Made by a program: the position numbers and the translations under genes
Notes under the pieces: model-generated
The model's database searches: none
The model's input: the letters and a program-made list of their open reading frames with translations, nothing else
Told to the model about the DNA's origin: nothing
Source of the DNA: Candidatus Pelagibacter sp.
GTDB lineage: Bacteria; Pseudomonadota; Alphaproteobacteria; Pelagibacterales; Pelagibacteraceae
Assembly: GCA_028095445.1 (NCBI GenBank)
Contig: JAOHCJ010000008.1
Span: forward strand, 1-29,822
DNA: 29,822 nucleotides
Reading direction: 5' to 3'
In this document: positions 1-10,416 of the stretch, one piece after another
How positions within the stretch are numbered: position 1 is the stretch's first letter
Layout of the letters: every line of letters begins with the position of its first letter

Positions 1-1
1 A

Positions 2-175
2 TGGTATAAATGGAAATCTATTATAAAAAAATGTTCTATTCTTGTGTTTGATCGTCAAGGGTATAAAACCAAGTCCTTAAAATCAATTACCTTTAAAAAA
101 ACAAATAATAAAAGCTTAACATTTGTTAATTTTAAGAAAGTTAATATTTCATCTTCTCAATTAAGAAAAATTTGA
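2..175 (+). CDS. nadD: Nicotinate-nucleotide adenylyltransferase, C-terminal fragment (5' end outside window)
   Basis: An open frame runs from the left edge to a TGA at 173-175 and encodes 57 residues ending in VNISSSQLRKI. The closing I-S-S-x-x-I/L-R pattern is the conserved nucleotide-binding end of NadD, which adenylylates nicotinate mononucleotide in NAD synthesis. The usual alphaproteobacterial order nadD-rsfS supports the call, because rsfS follows 17 bases later on the same strand. The start and the N-terminal HxGH motif lie outside the window. The protein ends right after the ISSxxxR motif, shorter than many homologues that carry a further tail. The name rests on this short motif and the neighbour, so I am fairly but not fully sure. 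Confidence 0.7.
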   Translation, partial: WYKWKSIIKKCSILVFDRQGYKTKSLKSITFKKTNNKSLTFVNFKKVNISSSQLRKI

Positions 176-192
176 TAAGGTTTATTTAATTG

Positions 193-543
193 ATGGAAAA
201 AAATACAGATCTTAAAAGCATCATATTGGAAACTTTAGATTCCAATAAAGCTTTAGATATAATATCGATAGACCTCAAAAATAAAAGTTCAATGGCAGAC
301 TATATGATTATAGCAAGTGGGACATCATCAAGACATATTCAGGCTTTATCAGAACAGGTATTGGAAAAATTAAAAGCCAATGGAATAAACAATTCAAAAA
401 TAGAGGGAAAAGAAAGTGGAGACTGGAAATTAGTTGATGGTATCGATTTAATTATTCATATTTTCAATCCTGAAAAAAGAAAATTTTATGAACTTGAAAA
501 AATGTGGTCAGAGCTAATTCCAAAAGAAAAATTAATAATATAA
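193..543 (+). CDS. rsfS: Ribosomal silencing factor RsfS
   Basis: A 116-residue protein of the RsfS (DUF143/Iojap) family, which binds ribosomal protein uL14 and blocks subunit joining when nutrients are scarce. The core family pattern is visible: MADYMIIASGTSSRHIQAL in the first half, then an EG followed by W-K-L-V-D-G, then IIHIF and the closing FYELEKMWSE. Length is normal for the family. A TTG at 190-192 directly precedes the ATG at 193. I chose the ATG; the AAGG at 177-180 lies about 12 bases upstream, so the ribosome-binding site does not settle it. The stop is only 2 bases before the ctp ATG, so the two are probably co-translated. In many alphaproteobacteria rlmH and an envC-type gene sit between rsfS and ctp; both are absent here. 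Confidence 0.93.
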   Translation: MEKNTDLKSIILETLDSNKALDIISIDLKNKSSMADYMIIASGTSSRHIQALSEQVLEKLKANGINNSKIEGKESGDWKLVDGIDLIIHIFNPEKRKFYELEKMWSELIPKEKLII

Positions 544-545
544 AT

Positions 546-1676
546 ATGATAAAAAAATTAATAATTTGTTTTGTTATTTTACTATCTACTATTACAAAAG
601 TTTATTGTGAAAATAATATTTATAAAAAGATAGATATATTTGGGGAAGTTCTCGAAAAGATTAATAAAGAATACGTTGACGATGTGGATCAATCTAAAAT
701 TATGGACTCAGCAATTAATGGGTTGCTGCAGTCTCTTGACCCTTATTCTGCTTACATGACACCTGAAAGTTTTGAGAATATGCAAACTGAAACTAGTGGT
801 GAATTTGGTGGACTTGGAATTGAAGTTGGGATGGAAGCAGGTGTAGTAAAAGTAATTTCTCCTATTGATAACTCACCAGCGTCAAAAGCTGGAATTAAAG
901 CTGGAGATTATATTGTAAAAATTAATAATTCACAGGTACAAGGAAAGTCATTGATGGAAGCTGTTGAGTTGATGCGAGGACCCGTGGGTTCAAGTATTGA
1001 AATAACGGTAAGAAGAATTGGAGTAAAAAAAGCGTTAATCCTTGATATAACTAGAGAGATTATTGAAGTTCAATCCGTTAAATCTAAATTAATTAATAAT
1101 AATATTGGTTACCTACGACTTACTTCTTTTAATGATAACAGTAGTCAACAAATAAAAAAAAAAATTGATAAATTAAATAAAAATGAAAGCTTAAAGGGAT
1201 ATATTCTAGATTTAAGAAATAACCCTGGAGGTTTGCTTTCTCAAGCAATTAAGATTTCAGATTTTTTTTTAGAAAATGGTGAAATTGTATCTACTAAAAG
1301 TAGAAAAGTTTCAGAAAATAGGAAATGGTTTGCAAAAAAAGGAGACATAACTAATGGAAAAACATTAGTAGTACTTATTAATTATGGGTCTGCCTCTGCA
1401 TCGGAAATAGTAGCTGGGGCTTTAAAAGATCACAAAAGAGCAATTATACTTGGAGAGAACAGCTATGGTAAGGGCTCTGTGCAGTCTATAATTCCATTAA
1501 AAAATAATGGTGCCATCAGGCTAACAATTGCAAAATATTATCTTCCTTCTGGCAAGTCTATTTCTGAAGTGGGTGTAACACCCGATATAGAAATTATAGA
1601 AAGTTCTGATAATTTCAAATTAAATACAGAAACAGATAACCAATTAAACTTTGCTTTAAAACTTCTTAACGGTTAA
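546..1676 (+). CDS. ctp: S41-family C-terminal processing protease (CtpA/Tsp type)
   Basis: A 376-residue periplasmic serine protease that trims or degrades proteins by recognising their C-termini. Residues 1 to about 21 form a signal peptide (MIKKL, hydrophobic stretch, then V-Y-C). The cysteine at the end resembles a lipobox only weakly. A PDZ domain covers about residues 85-170 and the peptidase fold follows. In the motif GSASASEI the catalytic serine is Ser284, with the general base Lys309 in SYGKGSVQ. Their 25-residue separation equals that of E. coli Tsp (S430/K455). The open frame extends 14 codons further into rsfS, but the ATG at 546 is preferred because the signal peptide begins there and it lies just after the rsfS stop. 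At 376 residues it is shorter than the roughly 440 typical of alphaproteobacteria, with a reduced C-terminal tail. The rppH ATG follows without a gap. Confidence 0.93.
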   Translation: MIKKLIICFVILLSTITKVYCENNIYKKIDIFGEVLEKINKEYVDDVDQSKIMDSAINGLLQSLDPYSAYMTPESFENMQTETSGEFGGLGIEVGMEAGVVKVISPIDNSPASKAGIKAGDYIVKINNSQVQGKSLMEAVELMRGPVGSSIEITVRRIGVKKALILDITREIIEVQSVKSKLINNNIGYLRLTSFNDNSSQQIKKKIDKLNKNESLKGYILDLRNNPGGLLSQAIKISDFFLENGEIVSTKSRKVSENRKWFAKKGDITNGKTLVVLINYGSASASEIVAGALKDHKRAIILGENSYGKGSVQSIIPLKNNGAIRLTIAKYYLPSGKSISEVGVTPDIEIIESSDNFKLNTETDNQLNFALKLLNG

Positions 1677-2150
1677 ATGAAAAAAGAATTTAAACTACCC
1701 CTTAGAAGTGGAGTTGGAATTGTTTTATTAAATAAAAATAATAAAGTTTTTGTTGCAAAGAGAATAGATAACCAAAAAAATTTTTGGCAAATGCCTCAAG
1801 GAGGTGTTGATAAGGATGAAGATTACTTAACTGCTGCTTTTAGAGAGCTAGAAGAAGAGACTAGTATAAGTAACGTGCAACTAATCAAAAAGCTTGATGG
1901 ATTAATTACATATGAGTTGCCAAAAAATTTATTAGGCATTATTTGGAAAGGAAAATACAGAGGCCAAGAGCAAAAATGGTTTTTAATGAAATTTATGGGA
2001 AAAGATAATGAAATTGATATTAATACTAAACATCCAGAGTTTTGTGATTGGAAATGGATTGATCTTGAAAATATAACTGACCTAGTTGTAGATTTTAAGT
2101 TACATGTATATGAAGAGGTTAAAGAAAAAGTAAAAAAAATTATTAATTAA
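1677..2150 (+). CDS. rppH: RNA pyrophosphohydrolase (Nudix hydrolase RppH)
   Basis: A 157-residue Nudix hydrolase expected to remove pyrophosphate from the 5' end of triphosphorylated mRNA and so start decay. The family-specific FWQMPQGGVD precedes the Nudix box, which runs from Gly42 through Glu48 to REL-EEE at 56-61, so the metal-binding glutamates are present. The box ends TSI rather than the usual TGI: the consensus glycine is Ser63. The C-terminal half keeps the RppH traits QKWFLMKF and W-K-W. The ATG at 1677 directly follows the ctp TAA, so translational coupling is likely. The 3' end overlaps the convergent atpC by 8 bases. A diadenosine polyphosphate hydrolase activity, as assigned to some alphaproteobacterial homologues (IalA/InvA), is also possible. 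Confidence 0.9.
   Translation: MKKEFKLPLRSGVGIVLLNKNNKVFVAKRIDNQKNFWQMPQGGVDKDEDYLTAAFRELEEETSISNVQLIKKLDGLITYELPKNLLGIIWKGKYRGQEQKWFLMKFMGKDNEIDINTKHPEFCDWKWIDLENITDLVVDFKLHVYEEVKEKVKKIIN
2143..2150. other. Shared palindromic stop site of convergent rppH and atpC
   Basis: The 8-bp palindrome TTAATTAA supplies the TAA stop of rppH on the plus strand (2148-2150) and the TAA stop of atpC on the minus strand (2143-2145). The two coding regions therefore overlap tail to tail. No GC-rich hairpin with a T-run is visible around the junction, so no intrinsic terminator can be named here. Confidence 0.9.
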
Positions 2151-2534
2151 TTGTTTTTAAAACATCAATTTTTTGATCTACCAAATATTTATTTTGATCT
2201 GAAATTTCTGAATTTTTGGACTGCTCTTCTGCTTGTTTGAGTAATTCGTTAATCTTATTTTTATCAATATCTTTGATATTAAAAATAGAACTAGTTAACA
2301 CAGATAAGTTATTATTTTTGAATTCAACAATTCCATCTTCAACATAATAATTTTCTTCTCCAGATTTAGAAAAAATCTTGATAACACCTGGCTTTAAGAA
2401 TGAAATAATAGAAATATGATCTTTTAAAATTCCCATTTCTCCTTCAAAAGCTGGAACAACAACTTCAGTCACATCTTCTTTTGAAAGAAAAGATTTTTCA
2501 GGGTTTACAATTTCTATTTTAAATTCTTCACTCA

Positions 2535-2535
<1 letters not shown>
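2143..2535 (-). CDS. atpC: F1 ATP synthase epsilon subunit
   Basis: A 130-residue epsilon subunit of the F1 sector. It forms part of the central stalk with gamma, contacts the c-ring and can inhibit ATP hydrolysis. The N-terminal beta-sandwich is clear: F-K-I-E-I-V-N-P near the start, then VVVPAFEGEMGIL-K-D-H with the conserved G-x-M-G-I-L-x-x-H pattern, and L-K-P-G-V. A charged helical tail follows (about residues 85-130). The length is usual for alphaproteobacteria. Its ATG overlaps the atpD TAA by one base, the last link of the atpHAGDC order. The stop lies inside rppH on the other strand. Confidence 0.95.
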
Positions 2536-4831
<2,296 letters not shown>

Positions 4832-4834
4832 ATA

Positions 4835-6370
4835 TTAAGAATTAAAGTTTTTCTTAAGTTCTATTATTACTTGAACTAGTAGTTTTTCAGTATCTTCCTC
4901 GAGTTTGCCTGAACTTAAAACAGATTCTAAAATTTCTGGTTTTTCAGATTTACACTTTTCAATAATCTTCGACTCAAACTCGGCAATATCTTTAAGTTCT
5001 ACATCATCCAAATAACCCTTAACCCCGCAAAAAACAGAAATTACTTGTTCGGCAACTGTCATAGGAGAATATTGTTTTTGTTTTAGAAGTTCAGTTAATT
5101 TTGAACCTCTGTTTAAAAGTTTTTGTGTTGATGCATCTAAATCAGATCCAAATTGTGCAAAGGCAGCCATTTCTCTATATTGAGCAAGCTCAAGTTTCAT
5201 TGAACCAGAAACTTTTTTCATTGCTTTTGTTTGTGCTGCAGAACCAACTCTAGAAACAGACAAACCTACATTAATTGCTGGTCTAATTCCTTGGTTAAAC
5301 AATTCTGTTTCAAGAAATATTTGACCATCGGTAATTGATATAACGTTAGTCGGAATAAATGCAGATACGTCTCCACCTTGTGTTTCAATTATTGGAAGAG
5401 CCGTTAATGATCCTCCACCATGCTCATCGCTAAGCTTGGCAGCTCTTTCAAGTAATCTGCTATGTAGATAAAATACATCTCCTGGATAAGCTTCTCTTCC
5501 TGGCGGTCTTCTTAATAAAAGTGACATTTGTCTATAAGCTACAGCCTGCTTAGATAAATCATCATAAATGATTAATCCATGCATCCCGTTATCTCTGAAG
5601 TATTCACCCATAGCACATCCAGTATACGGGGCCAAGAATTGAAGTGGCGCTGCATCTGAAGCTGTCGCAGCTACAATTGTTGTATATTCCATTGCACCAG
5701 CTTCTTCTAAAGTTTTTTGAATTTGTCTAACAGTAGATCTTTTTTGACCTATGGCGACATATATACAATAAAGTTTTTGTTTCTCATCACCAGATTCATT
5801 TATTTTTTTTTGGTTAATAATTGCATCAATAGCAACTGCAGTTTTTCCTGTTTGTCTGTCACCAATAATTAATTCACGCTGTCCTCTTCCAACTGGAACT
5901 AGACTGTCAATTGATTTTAAACCTGTTTGCATAGGTTCACTAACAGATTGTCTTGGAATGATTCCAGGAGCTTTTACTTCAACTCTACTTCTTTTAACTC
6001 CTTTATCCAATGCACCTTTGCCATCAATTGGGTTTCCTAGTCCATCAACAACCCTTCCTAATAAATCCTTTCCAACAGGTGTATCAACGATACTTCCTGT
6101 TCTTTTAACAACATCACCTTCTTTAATTTTTCTATCATCTCCAAAAATTACAACTCCAACATTTTCACTTTCTAAGTTTAGAGCCATTCCTTTTGATCCG
6201 TCAGAAAATTCTACCATCTCCCCAGCTTGAACATTATCTAGTCCATATACTCTGGCAATACCATCACCAACTGATAAAACTTGACCAACCTCAGTTACTT
6301 CTGCTTTATCACCGAATTTTTTGATTTGCTCTTTTAAAATTTTTGTTACTTCTGATGGGTTTATATCCAT
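4835..6370 (-). CDS. atpA: F1 ATP synthase alpha subunit
   Basis: A 511-residue alpha subunit, which alternates with beta in the F1 hexamer and holds the non-catalytic nucleotide sites. The Walker A loop GDRQTGKT lies at residues 170-177. The conserved segment [10 protein letters not shown] carries the arginine that reaches into the catalytic site of beta. The N-terminal helix [16 protein letters not shown] is the normal delta-binding end, which supports this ATG. Length is standard. It starts right after the atpH stop with no spacer. Confidence 0.99.
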   Translation of the reverse strand: MDINPSEVTKILKEQIKKFGDKAEVTEVGQVLSVGDGIARVYGLDNVQAGEMVEFSDGSKGMALNLESENVGVVIFGDDRKIKEGDVVKRTGSIVDTPVGKDLLGRVVDGLGNPIDGKGALDKGVKRSRVEVKAPGIIPRQSVSEPMQTGLKSIDSLVPVGRGQRELIIGDRQTGKTAVAIDAIINQKKINESGDEKQKLYCIYVAIGQKRSTVRQIQKTLEEAGAMEYTTIVAATASDAAPLQFLAPYTGCAMGEYFRDNGMHGLIIYDDLSKQAVAYRQMSLLLRRPPGREAYPGDVFYLHSRLLERAAKLSDEHGGGSLTALPIIETQGGDVSAFIPTNVISITDGQIFLETELFNQGIRPAINVGLSVSRVGSAAQTKAMKKVSGSMKLELAQYREMAAFAQFGSDLDASTQKLLNRGSKLTELLKQKQYSPMTVAEQVISVFCGVKGYLDDVELKDIAEFESKIIEKCKSEKPEILESVLSSGKLEEDTEKLLVQVIIELKKNFNS

Positions 6371-6928
6371 TTATGCCTCTATCATCCTATTTTCGATTTG
6401 TTGTAATTTATTTTTAATGGAAGTGTCTACCATTGTGCTTCCTACTTGCACAATTAAACCTCCTATTAAACTTGCATCATGTTTGTAGTTTAATTTTATT
6501 TTTGAGCTAAAATTTTTAGTTAATTCTTCTTTTATGTTATTAATTTCATTTTCAGTAAGATCTTTTGCAGAAGTTAATTCTGCTTTTAATTCACCTCTTT
6601 TAATTGAACATGTCTCAACAAAACTTTTTAAAATTTTATCTACATAAAAGAATCTTCTTTTAGATATTAGAAAACTTAAAAATTTTTTTAGTAATTCATT
6701 TAATTTATATTGTTTTGAAATTTTGTTTAAAGCATTAAGCTGATCTACTTTATCATTTGTTGGATCTTTAATTAAAGAATTAAAATCTTCACTAGCAGTA
6801 ATTAAATCAATAATTGAAGTAGAATGAACCTCAATTTCATTTAACATATTAGCTTCTACAGCTAATTCATAAAGTGCCAATGAATATCTACCTGCCGATG
6901 TTTCTGAAAAACCTTTATTTTTGCTCAA
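6371..6928 (-). CDS. atpH: F1 ATP synthase delta subunit (TTG start)
   Basis: A 185-residue delta subunit (OSCP homologue), which joins F1 to the peripheral stalk. The N-terminal domain shows the family pattern S-x-x-A-G-R-Y-S-L-A-L-Y-E-L-A, and the C-terminal domain shows the conserved LIGGLIVQVGSTMVDTSIKNKL. The first in-frame codon is TTG. It is preferred because the first in-frame ATG (residue 28) would remove the A-G-R-Y helix, and because AAGGAC stands 6 bases upstream. It is the first gene of atpHAGDC. The F0 genes (atpB, E, F) are not in the window, as is usual for alphaproteobacteria, which keep them elsewhere. Confidence 0.95.
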   Translation of the reverse strand: MSKNKGFSETSAGRYSLALYELAVEANMLNEIEVHSTSIIDLITASEDFNSLIKDPTNDKVDQLNALNKISKQYKLNELLKKFLSFLISKRRFFYVDKILKSFVETCSIKRGELKAELTSAKDLTENEINNIKEELTKNFSSKIKLNYKHDASLIGGLIVQVGSTMVDTSIKNKLQQIENRMIEA

Positions 6929-7037
6929 TTTTTTGTCCTTATTAATAATTGAAGATTTGGTAAAATTCCGTTTTAATTAACATATGACCCTGAGCTCTTC
7001 AAGTCACTCATTGTCTAAAAGTGTTATTTTTTCTCCA
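6929..7037 (-). other. Spacer between priA and atpH; possible atp operon leader
   Basis: At 109 bases this is the largest spacer in the minus-strand block, so it is the most likely place for a promoter driving atpHAGDC. A weak candidate -35 (TTGAAG on the minus strand, 6997-7002) is followed after 17 bases by TAATTA, a poor -10. Apart from the atpH ribosome-binding site, I see no convincing operator or terminator. Confidence 0.3.
6935..6940 (-). promoter_or_regulatory. Ribosome-binding site deciding the atpH TTG start
   Basis: On the minus strand AAGGAC is followed by six A and then TTG. It is one of the clearest Shine-Dalgarno sequences in the window, and its position fixes the non-ATG start of atpH. 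Confidence 0.75.
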
Positions 7038-8993
7038 TTAATTGAAGTTTATTGGGTCAACATCAACTGTTAGTTTCATTCCTGCTGGAAATTTGAATTT
7101 TTCAATGGTTCGGGCTAGCGAATTCTGTACTTTAAGAGATTTTTGACCTCTAACTAAAAGTCTAACTCTAAACTTTCTTTTCAGCCTAAATATTGGAGCG
7201 TTCACAGGTCCAAGAACTTTACCTTCAACAGCATCTTCTATAAAAACTTTAAATTTATAAGCTTCCTTTTCAAGTTGTTTTTCATTGTTACCTGTAATTA
7301 TTAAAGCAATAAATCTTTGAAATGGTGGAAGATTGTTTACCCTTCGAATTTCAAGCTCTTTATCTAAAAAAATATCTGGATCTTTATTTGTAATGTCTGT
7401 TATCATTTTAGTATCTAAATTATAAGTTTGAAAATAGACAGTTGCTGGCTTTCCTGTTCTTCCTGCTCTACCTGAAAGTTGATGATACAATTGTAAATTC
7501 TTTTCTGCACCCCTTAAGTCATGACCTTGTGATGATAAATCAATATCAACAACAACAATACAATTTAAACTTGGAAAATGGAATCCTTTTGAAATTAGTT
7601 GGGTTCCAATTAAAATTTGAATTTTATTATCTATAATTTTTTCTAAAACGTCCGTTGAACCTTTTTTGTTCATTGTATCGCTAGAAAATATAATTGTTTC
7701 TTTGGTGGGGAAAATTTTTTTTACCTCTTCAGATATCCTTTCAACTCCAGGTCCACTAAAAATAGAGTCACATTTTCCTTCTTTGGAGCAATCTCTATTT
7801 AGTAAAGCTTTGTATCCACAGTAGTGACATAATAAATTTTGTTTATTTTTGTGATAAACTAAATTTATTGAACAATTTGGACATGAATAGCTAGTAAAAC
7901 ATTTTTTACATAATACATGAGGTGAAAAACCTCTTCTATTTAAAAAAAATAATACTTGATCTTTTTTTTCAAGATGAAATTTTACTTTTTCAATTGTTTC
8001 TTTTGATATCCAAGATTGAGATTTTAGCTTTGAATTATTAAGATTAATTATTTCATATTTTGGTAAAGATGCATTTAAATATCTTTGATCAAGTTTTGAT
8101 AAACTATATTTGCCTTTTTTAATATTGTCATAAGTTTCAATAGAGGGAACAGCTGTTATTAAATTGATTGGAATATCTTCAAAGGAAGCTCTTGAAATTG
8201 CCATGTCTCTTGCATTGTAACTTACTCCTTCATCTTGCTTATAAGATTGATCATGTTCTTCATCAACAATGATTAATCCTAGTTTTTTAAAAGGTAAAAA
8301 CAGCGAGGACCTAGCACCAATTACAACTTTAATTTTATCATTTGCTATTCCACTCCAAATAATTTCTTTATTTTTTTTTGTAATACCTGAGTGCCACACA
8401 GCAGGTTTGAATCCAAAAAATTCTATAAATTTATTTTGAAATTGTCCTGTTAATCCTATTTCTGGTAATAGAATTAACCCTTGAAAACTCTTATTAATTA
8501 TCTCTTTTAAAGCCTCAAAATAAACCATGGTTTTACCAGAACCAGTAGTACCCTGCAAAACGTGTACTCTAAATTTTTGATTAGAAACATTCATTTTTTT
8601 TAAACAATTTTTTTGATCTTTTGAAAGTTCAATCTTATTTCTTTTAATATCAATTTTATATTGTTCATACAATTCACTTGAAATTTTCTCTACAGCATTA
8701 CTACTTAACAATAGAAGCTTTAAAGCCATACCTTTAGGGATCATGTTGTATTCTGAGAACCAATTTAAAAACTTAATAGTATTTTTTTTTAAAGATGGAA
8801 CATCTAACTTTTTTGAAACTTTCTTAATTGCAAAATTTTTATTGTTTTTTTTTTCAAAATCATCCCAAACAACCCCTGTGAGTTTAGATTTTCCAAATGG
8901 TACCACAACATAGTCACCTGTTTTAAGTTTTAAATCAGACTCATAAGTAAATGGATAATTAAAGATATTGGGTATAAGAATTGGAACTTTCAT
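7038..8993 (-). CDS. priA: Primosomal replication restart helicase PriA
   Basis: A 651-residue superfamily 2 DNA helicase that recognises stalled or collapsed forks and reloads the replicative helicase. The N-terminal 3'-end-binding domain has the family pattern G-D-Y-V-V-V-P-F-G. Walker A is GTTGSGKT at 148-155 and the DEEH box is at 244-247. Eight cysteines for two zinc ions stand at 362, 365, 371, 374, 389, 392, 402 and 408. The last pair is five residues apart instead of the usual two. Motif III, usually SATPS, reads TAVPS here. It is about 80 residues shorter than E. coli PriA, mostly through short N-terminal and winged-helix regions, as expected in a streamlined genome. It lies 22 bases after lpd, between the TCA genes and the atp operon. 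Confidence 0.95.
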   Translation of the reverse strand: MKVPILIPNIFNYPFTYESDLKLKTGDYVVVPFGKSKLTGVVWDDFEKKNNKNFAIKKVSKKLDVPSLKKNTIKFLNWFSEYNMIPKGMALKLLLLSSNAVEKISSELYEQYKIDIKRNKIELSKDQKNCLKKMNVSNQKFRVHVLQGTTGSGKTMVYFEALKEIINKSFQGLILLPEIGLTGQFQNKFIEFFGFKPAVWHSGITKKNKEIIWSGIANDKIKVVIGARSSLFLPFKKLGLIIVDEEHDQSYKQDEGVSYNARDMAISRASFEDIPINLITAVPSIETYDNIKKGKYSLSKLDQRYLNASLPKYEIINLNNSKLKSQSWISKETIEKVKFHLEKKDQVLFFLNRRGFSPHVLCKKCFTSYSCPNCSINLVYHKNKQNLLCHYCGYKALLNRDCSKEGKCDSIFSGPGVERISEEVKKIFPTKETIIFSSDTMNKKGSTDVLEKIIDNKIQILIGTQLISKGFHFPSLNCIVVVDIDLSSQGHDLRGAEKNLQLYHQLSGRAGRTGKPATVYFQTYNLDTKMITDITNKDPDIFLDKELEIRRVNNLPPFQRFIALIITGNNEKQLEKEAYKFKVFIEDAVEGKVLGPVNAPIFRLKRKFRVRLLVRGQKSLKVQNSLARTIEKFKFPAGMKLTVDVDPINFN

Positions 8994-9015
8994 ATCTCCA
9001 TACTATGAAAATATT

Positions 9016-10416
9016 TTAAGCGTGTATTGCTCTTTTATCTACTGATAAAGCTGCTTCCTTTACAGCTTCTGAAAATGTTGGATGTGCATGACATGTTCTT
9101 GCAATATCCTCAGCACTTGCACCAAATTCCATTGCAACTCCAATTTCTCCTATTAGCTCTCCTGCATGAGGGCCGATAAGATGAGCTCCTAAAACTCTAT
9201 CTGTTTTTTCATCAGCTAAGATTTTAACAAAACCTTCTGCCTCATCAATCGCTTTTGCTCTTGAGTTTGCCATAAATGAAAACTTGCCAATTTTATATTT
9301 TATATTTGCTTCTTTTAACTCCTCTTCAGTTTTTCCAATTGAGGCAACTTCTGGCGAAGTATAAACAACACCTGGAATAATATCATAGTTAACGTGACCT
9401 GATTGTCCTGCAATATTTTCGGCTACGGCAATACCTTCATCTTCAGCTTTATGGGCTAACATCGGCCCATCTATTACATCACCAATTGCATAAACGTTAG
9501 TTATATTTGTTTGAAAATTTTTATCTGTTTTAATTCTTTTCTTTTCATCTAATTCAACACCAATATTATTTAGTTTTAAATTATTAGTATTTGGTTTTCT
9601 TCCAACAGATATAAGAACTACGTCGCAATCAAAATTGACTTTTTTTCCATCTTTATCAGATGTTGAGACTGTAGCACCTTTAGTACCTTTTTTAATTCCC
9701 TCGACTTTTGTTTGCATATGAAAATTAATTCCTTGCTTCTTTAATATTTTCATAAATTCTATAGACACTTCTCTATCCATGCCTGGTGTTATATTTTCAA
9801 GAAATTCAACTACATGAACTTCAGCACCTAATCTAGACCAAACAGAGCCCATCTCTAATCCTATGTATCCCCCACCAACTACAACCATTTTTTTAGGAAC
9901 AGCCTCTAAAGTTAAGGCTCCAGTTGAAGAAACAATTATTTTTTCGTCAAATTCAATTCCAGGTAATGACACTGGAACAGATCCTGTGCTAATGACAGTT
10001 TTTTCAGTTTCTATTACTGTTTCTTTTTTTTTATTATCTAAAATAGAAATTTTATTAACTGATTGAAAACTTCCTGTGCCCTTAAAATAGGTAACTTTAT
10101 TTTTTTTAAATAAAAACTCCACACCTTTAGTTAGAATAGTTACTGCTTTGTCCTTATTTTTCATCATTTTTTCAAGGTTAAGTTTGACCTCACCAACCTC
10201 TATCCCAAGTTTAGAAAAATTTTGAGCTTTAAGATAGTTCTCTGAAATATTTAATAAATTTTTAGACGGTATGCACCCAACATTCAAACAGGTTCCACCT
10301 AATGATCCTCTAGATTCTATACATGCAGTTTTAAGACCTAATTGTGCTAATCGTATTGCACACACATAGCCCCCTGGACCCCCACCTATTACAACTACTT
10401 GAAATTTTTCTGACAT
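9016..10416 (-). CDS. lpd: Dihydrolipoamide dehydrogenase (E3)
   Basis: A 466-residue FAD-dependent disulfide oxidoreductase that reoxidises lipoyl groups of the 2-oxoglutarate dehydrogenase complex with NAD+. It shows the FAD-binding GGGPGGYVCA near the N-terminus and the redox-active pair Cys43/Cys48 in GGTCLNVGC. The NAD-binding VVVGGGYIGLEMG and the second FAD motif TNVYAIGDV follow. The C-terminal base is the His445-Pro...Glu450 dyad in HAHPTFSEA. Length is normal. The gene directly follows sucB with no spacer, so this copy is dedicated to the Suc complex, though it may also serve pyruvate dehydrogenase or glycine cleavage. Confidence 0.97.
   Translation of the reverse strand: MSEKFQVVVIGGGPGGYVCAIRLAQLGLKTACIESRGSLGGTCLNVGCIPSKNLLNISENYLKAQNFSKLGIEVGEVKLNLEKMMKNKDKAVTILTKGVEFLFKKNKVTYFKGTGSFQSVNKISILDNKKKETVIETEKTVISTGSVPVSLPGIEFDEKIIVSSTGALTLEAVPKKMVVVGGGYIGLEMGSVWSRLGAEVHVVEFLENITPGMDREVSIEFMKILKKQGINFHMQTKVEGIKKGTKGATVSTSDKDGKKVNFDCDVVLISVGRKPNTNNLKLNNIGVELDEKKRIKTDKNFQTNITNVYAIGDVIDGPMLAHKAEDEGIAVAENIAGQSGHVNYDIIPGVVYTSPEVASIGKTEEELKEANIKYKIGKFSFMANSRAKAIDEAEGFVKILADEKTDRVLGAHLIGPHAGELIGEIGVAMEFGASAEDIARTCHAHPTFSEAVKEAALSVDKRAIHA

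Noticed and set aside
504..545. 14-codon upstream extension of ctp inside rsfS
   Set aside because: The signal peptide starts at the ATG at 546, and the extension reads through the conserved end of rsfS in another frame.
6974..7002. Possible sigma-70 promoter upstream of atpH (TTGAAG, 17 bases, TAATTA)
   Set aside because: The -10 match is poor, and such hexamers are common by chance in AT-rich DNA. It is noted only within the spacer entry, not called as a promoter.
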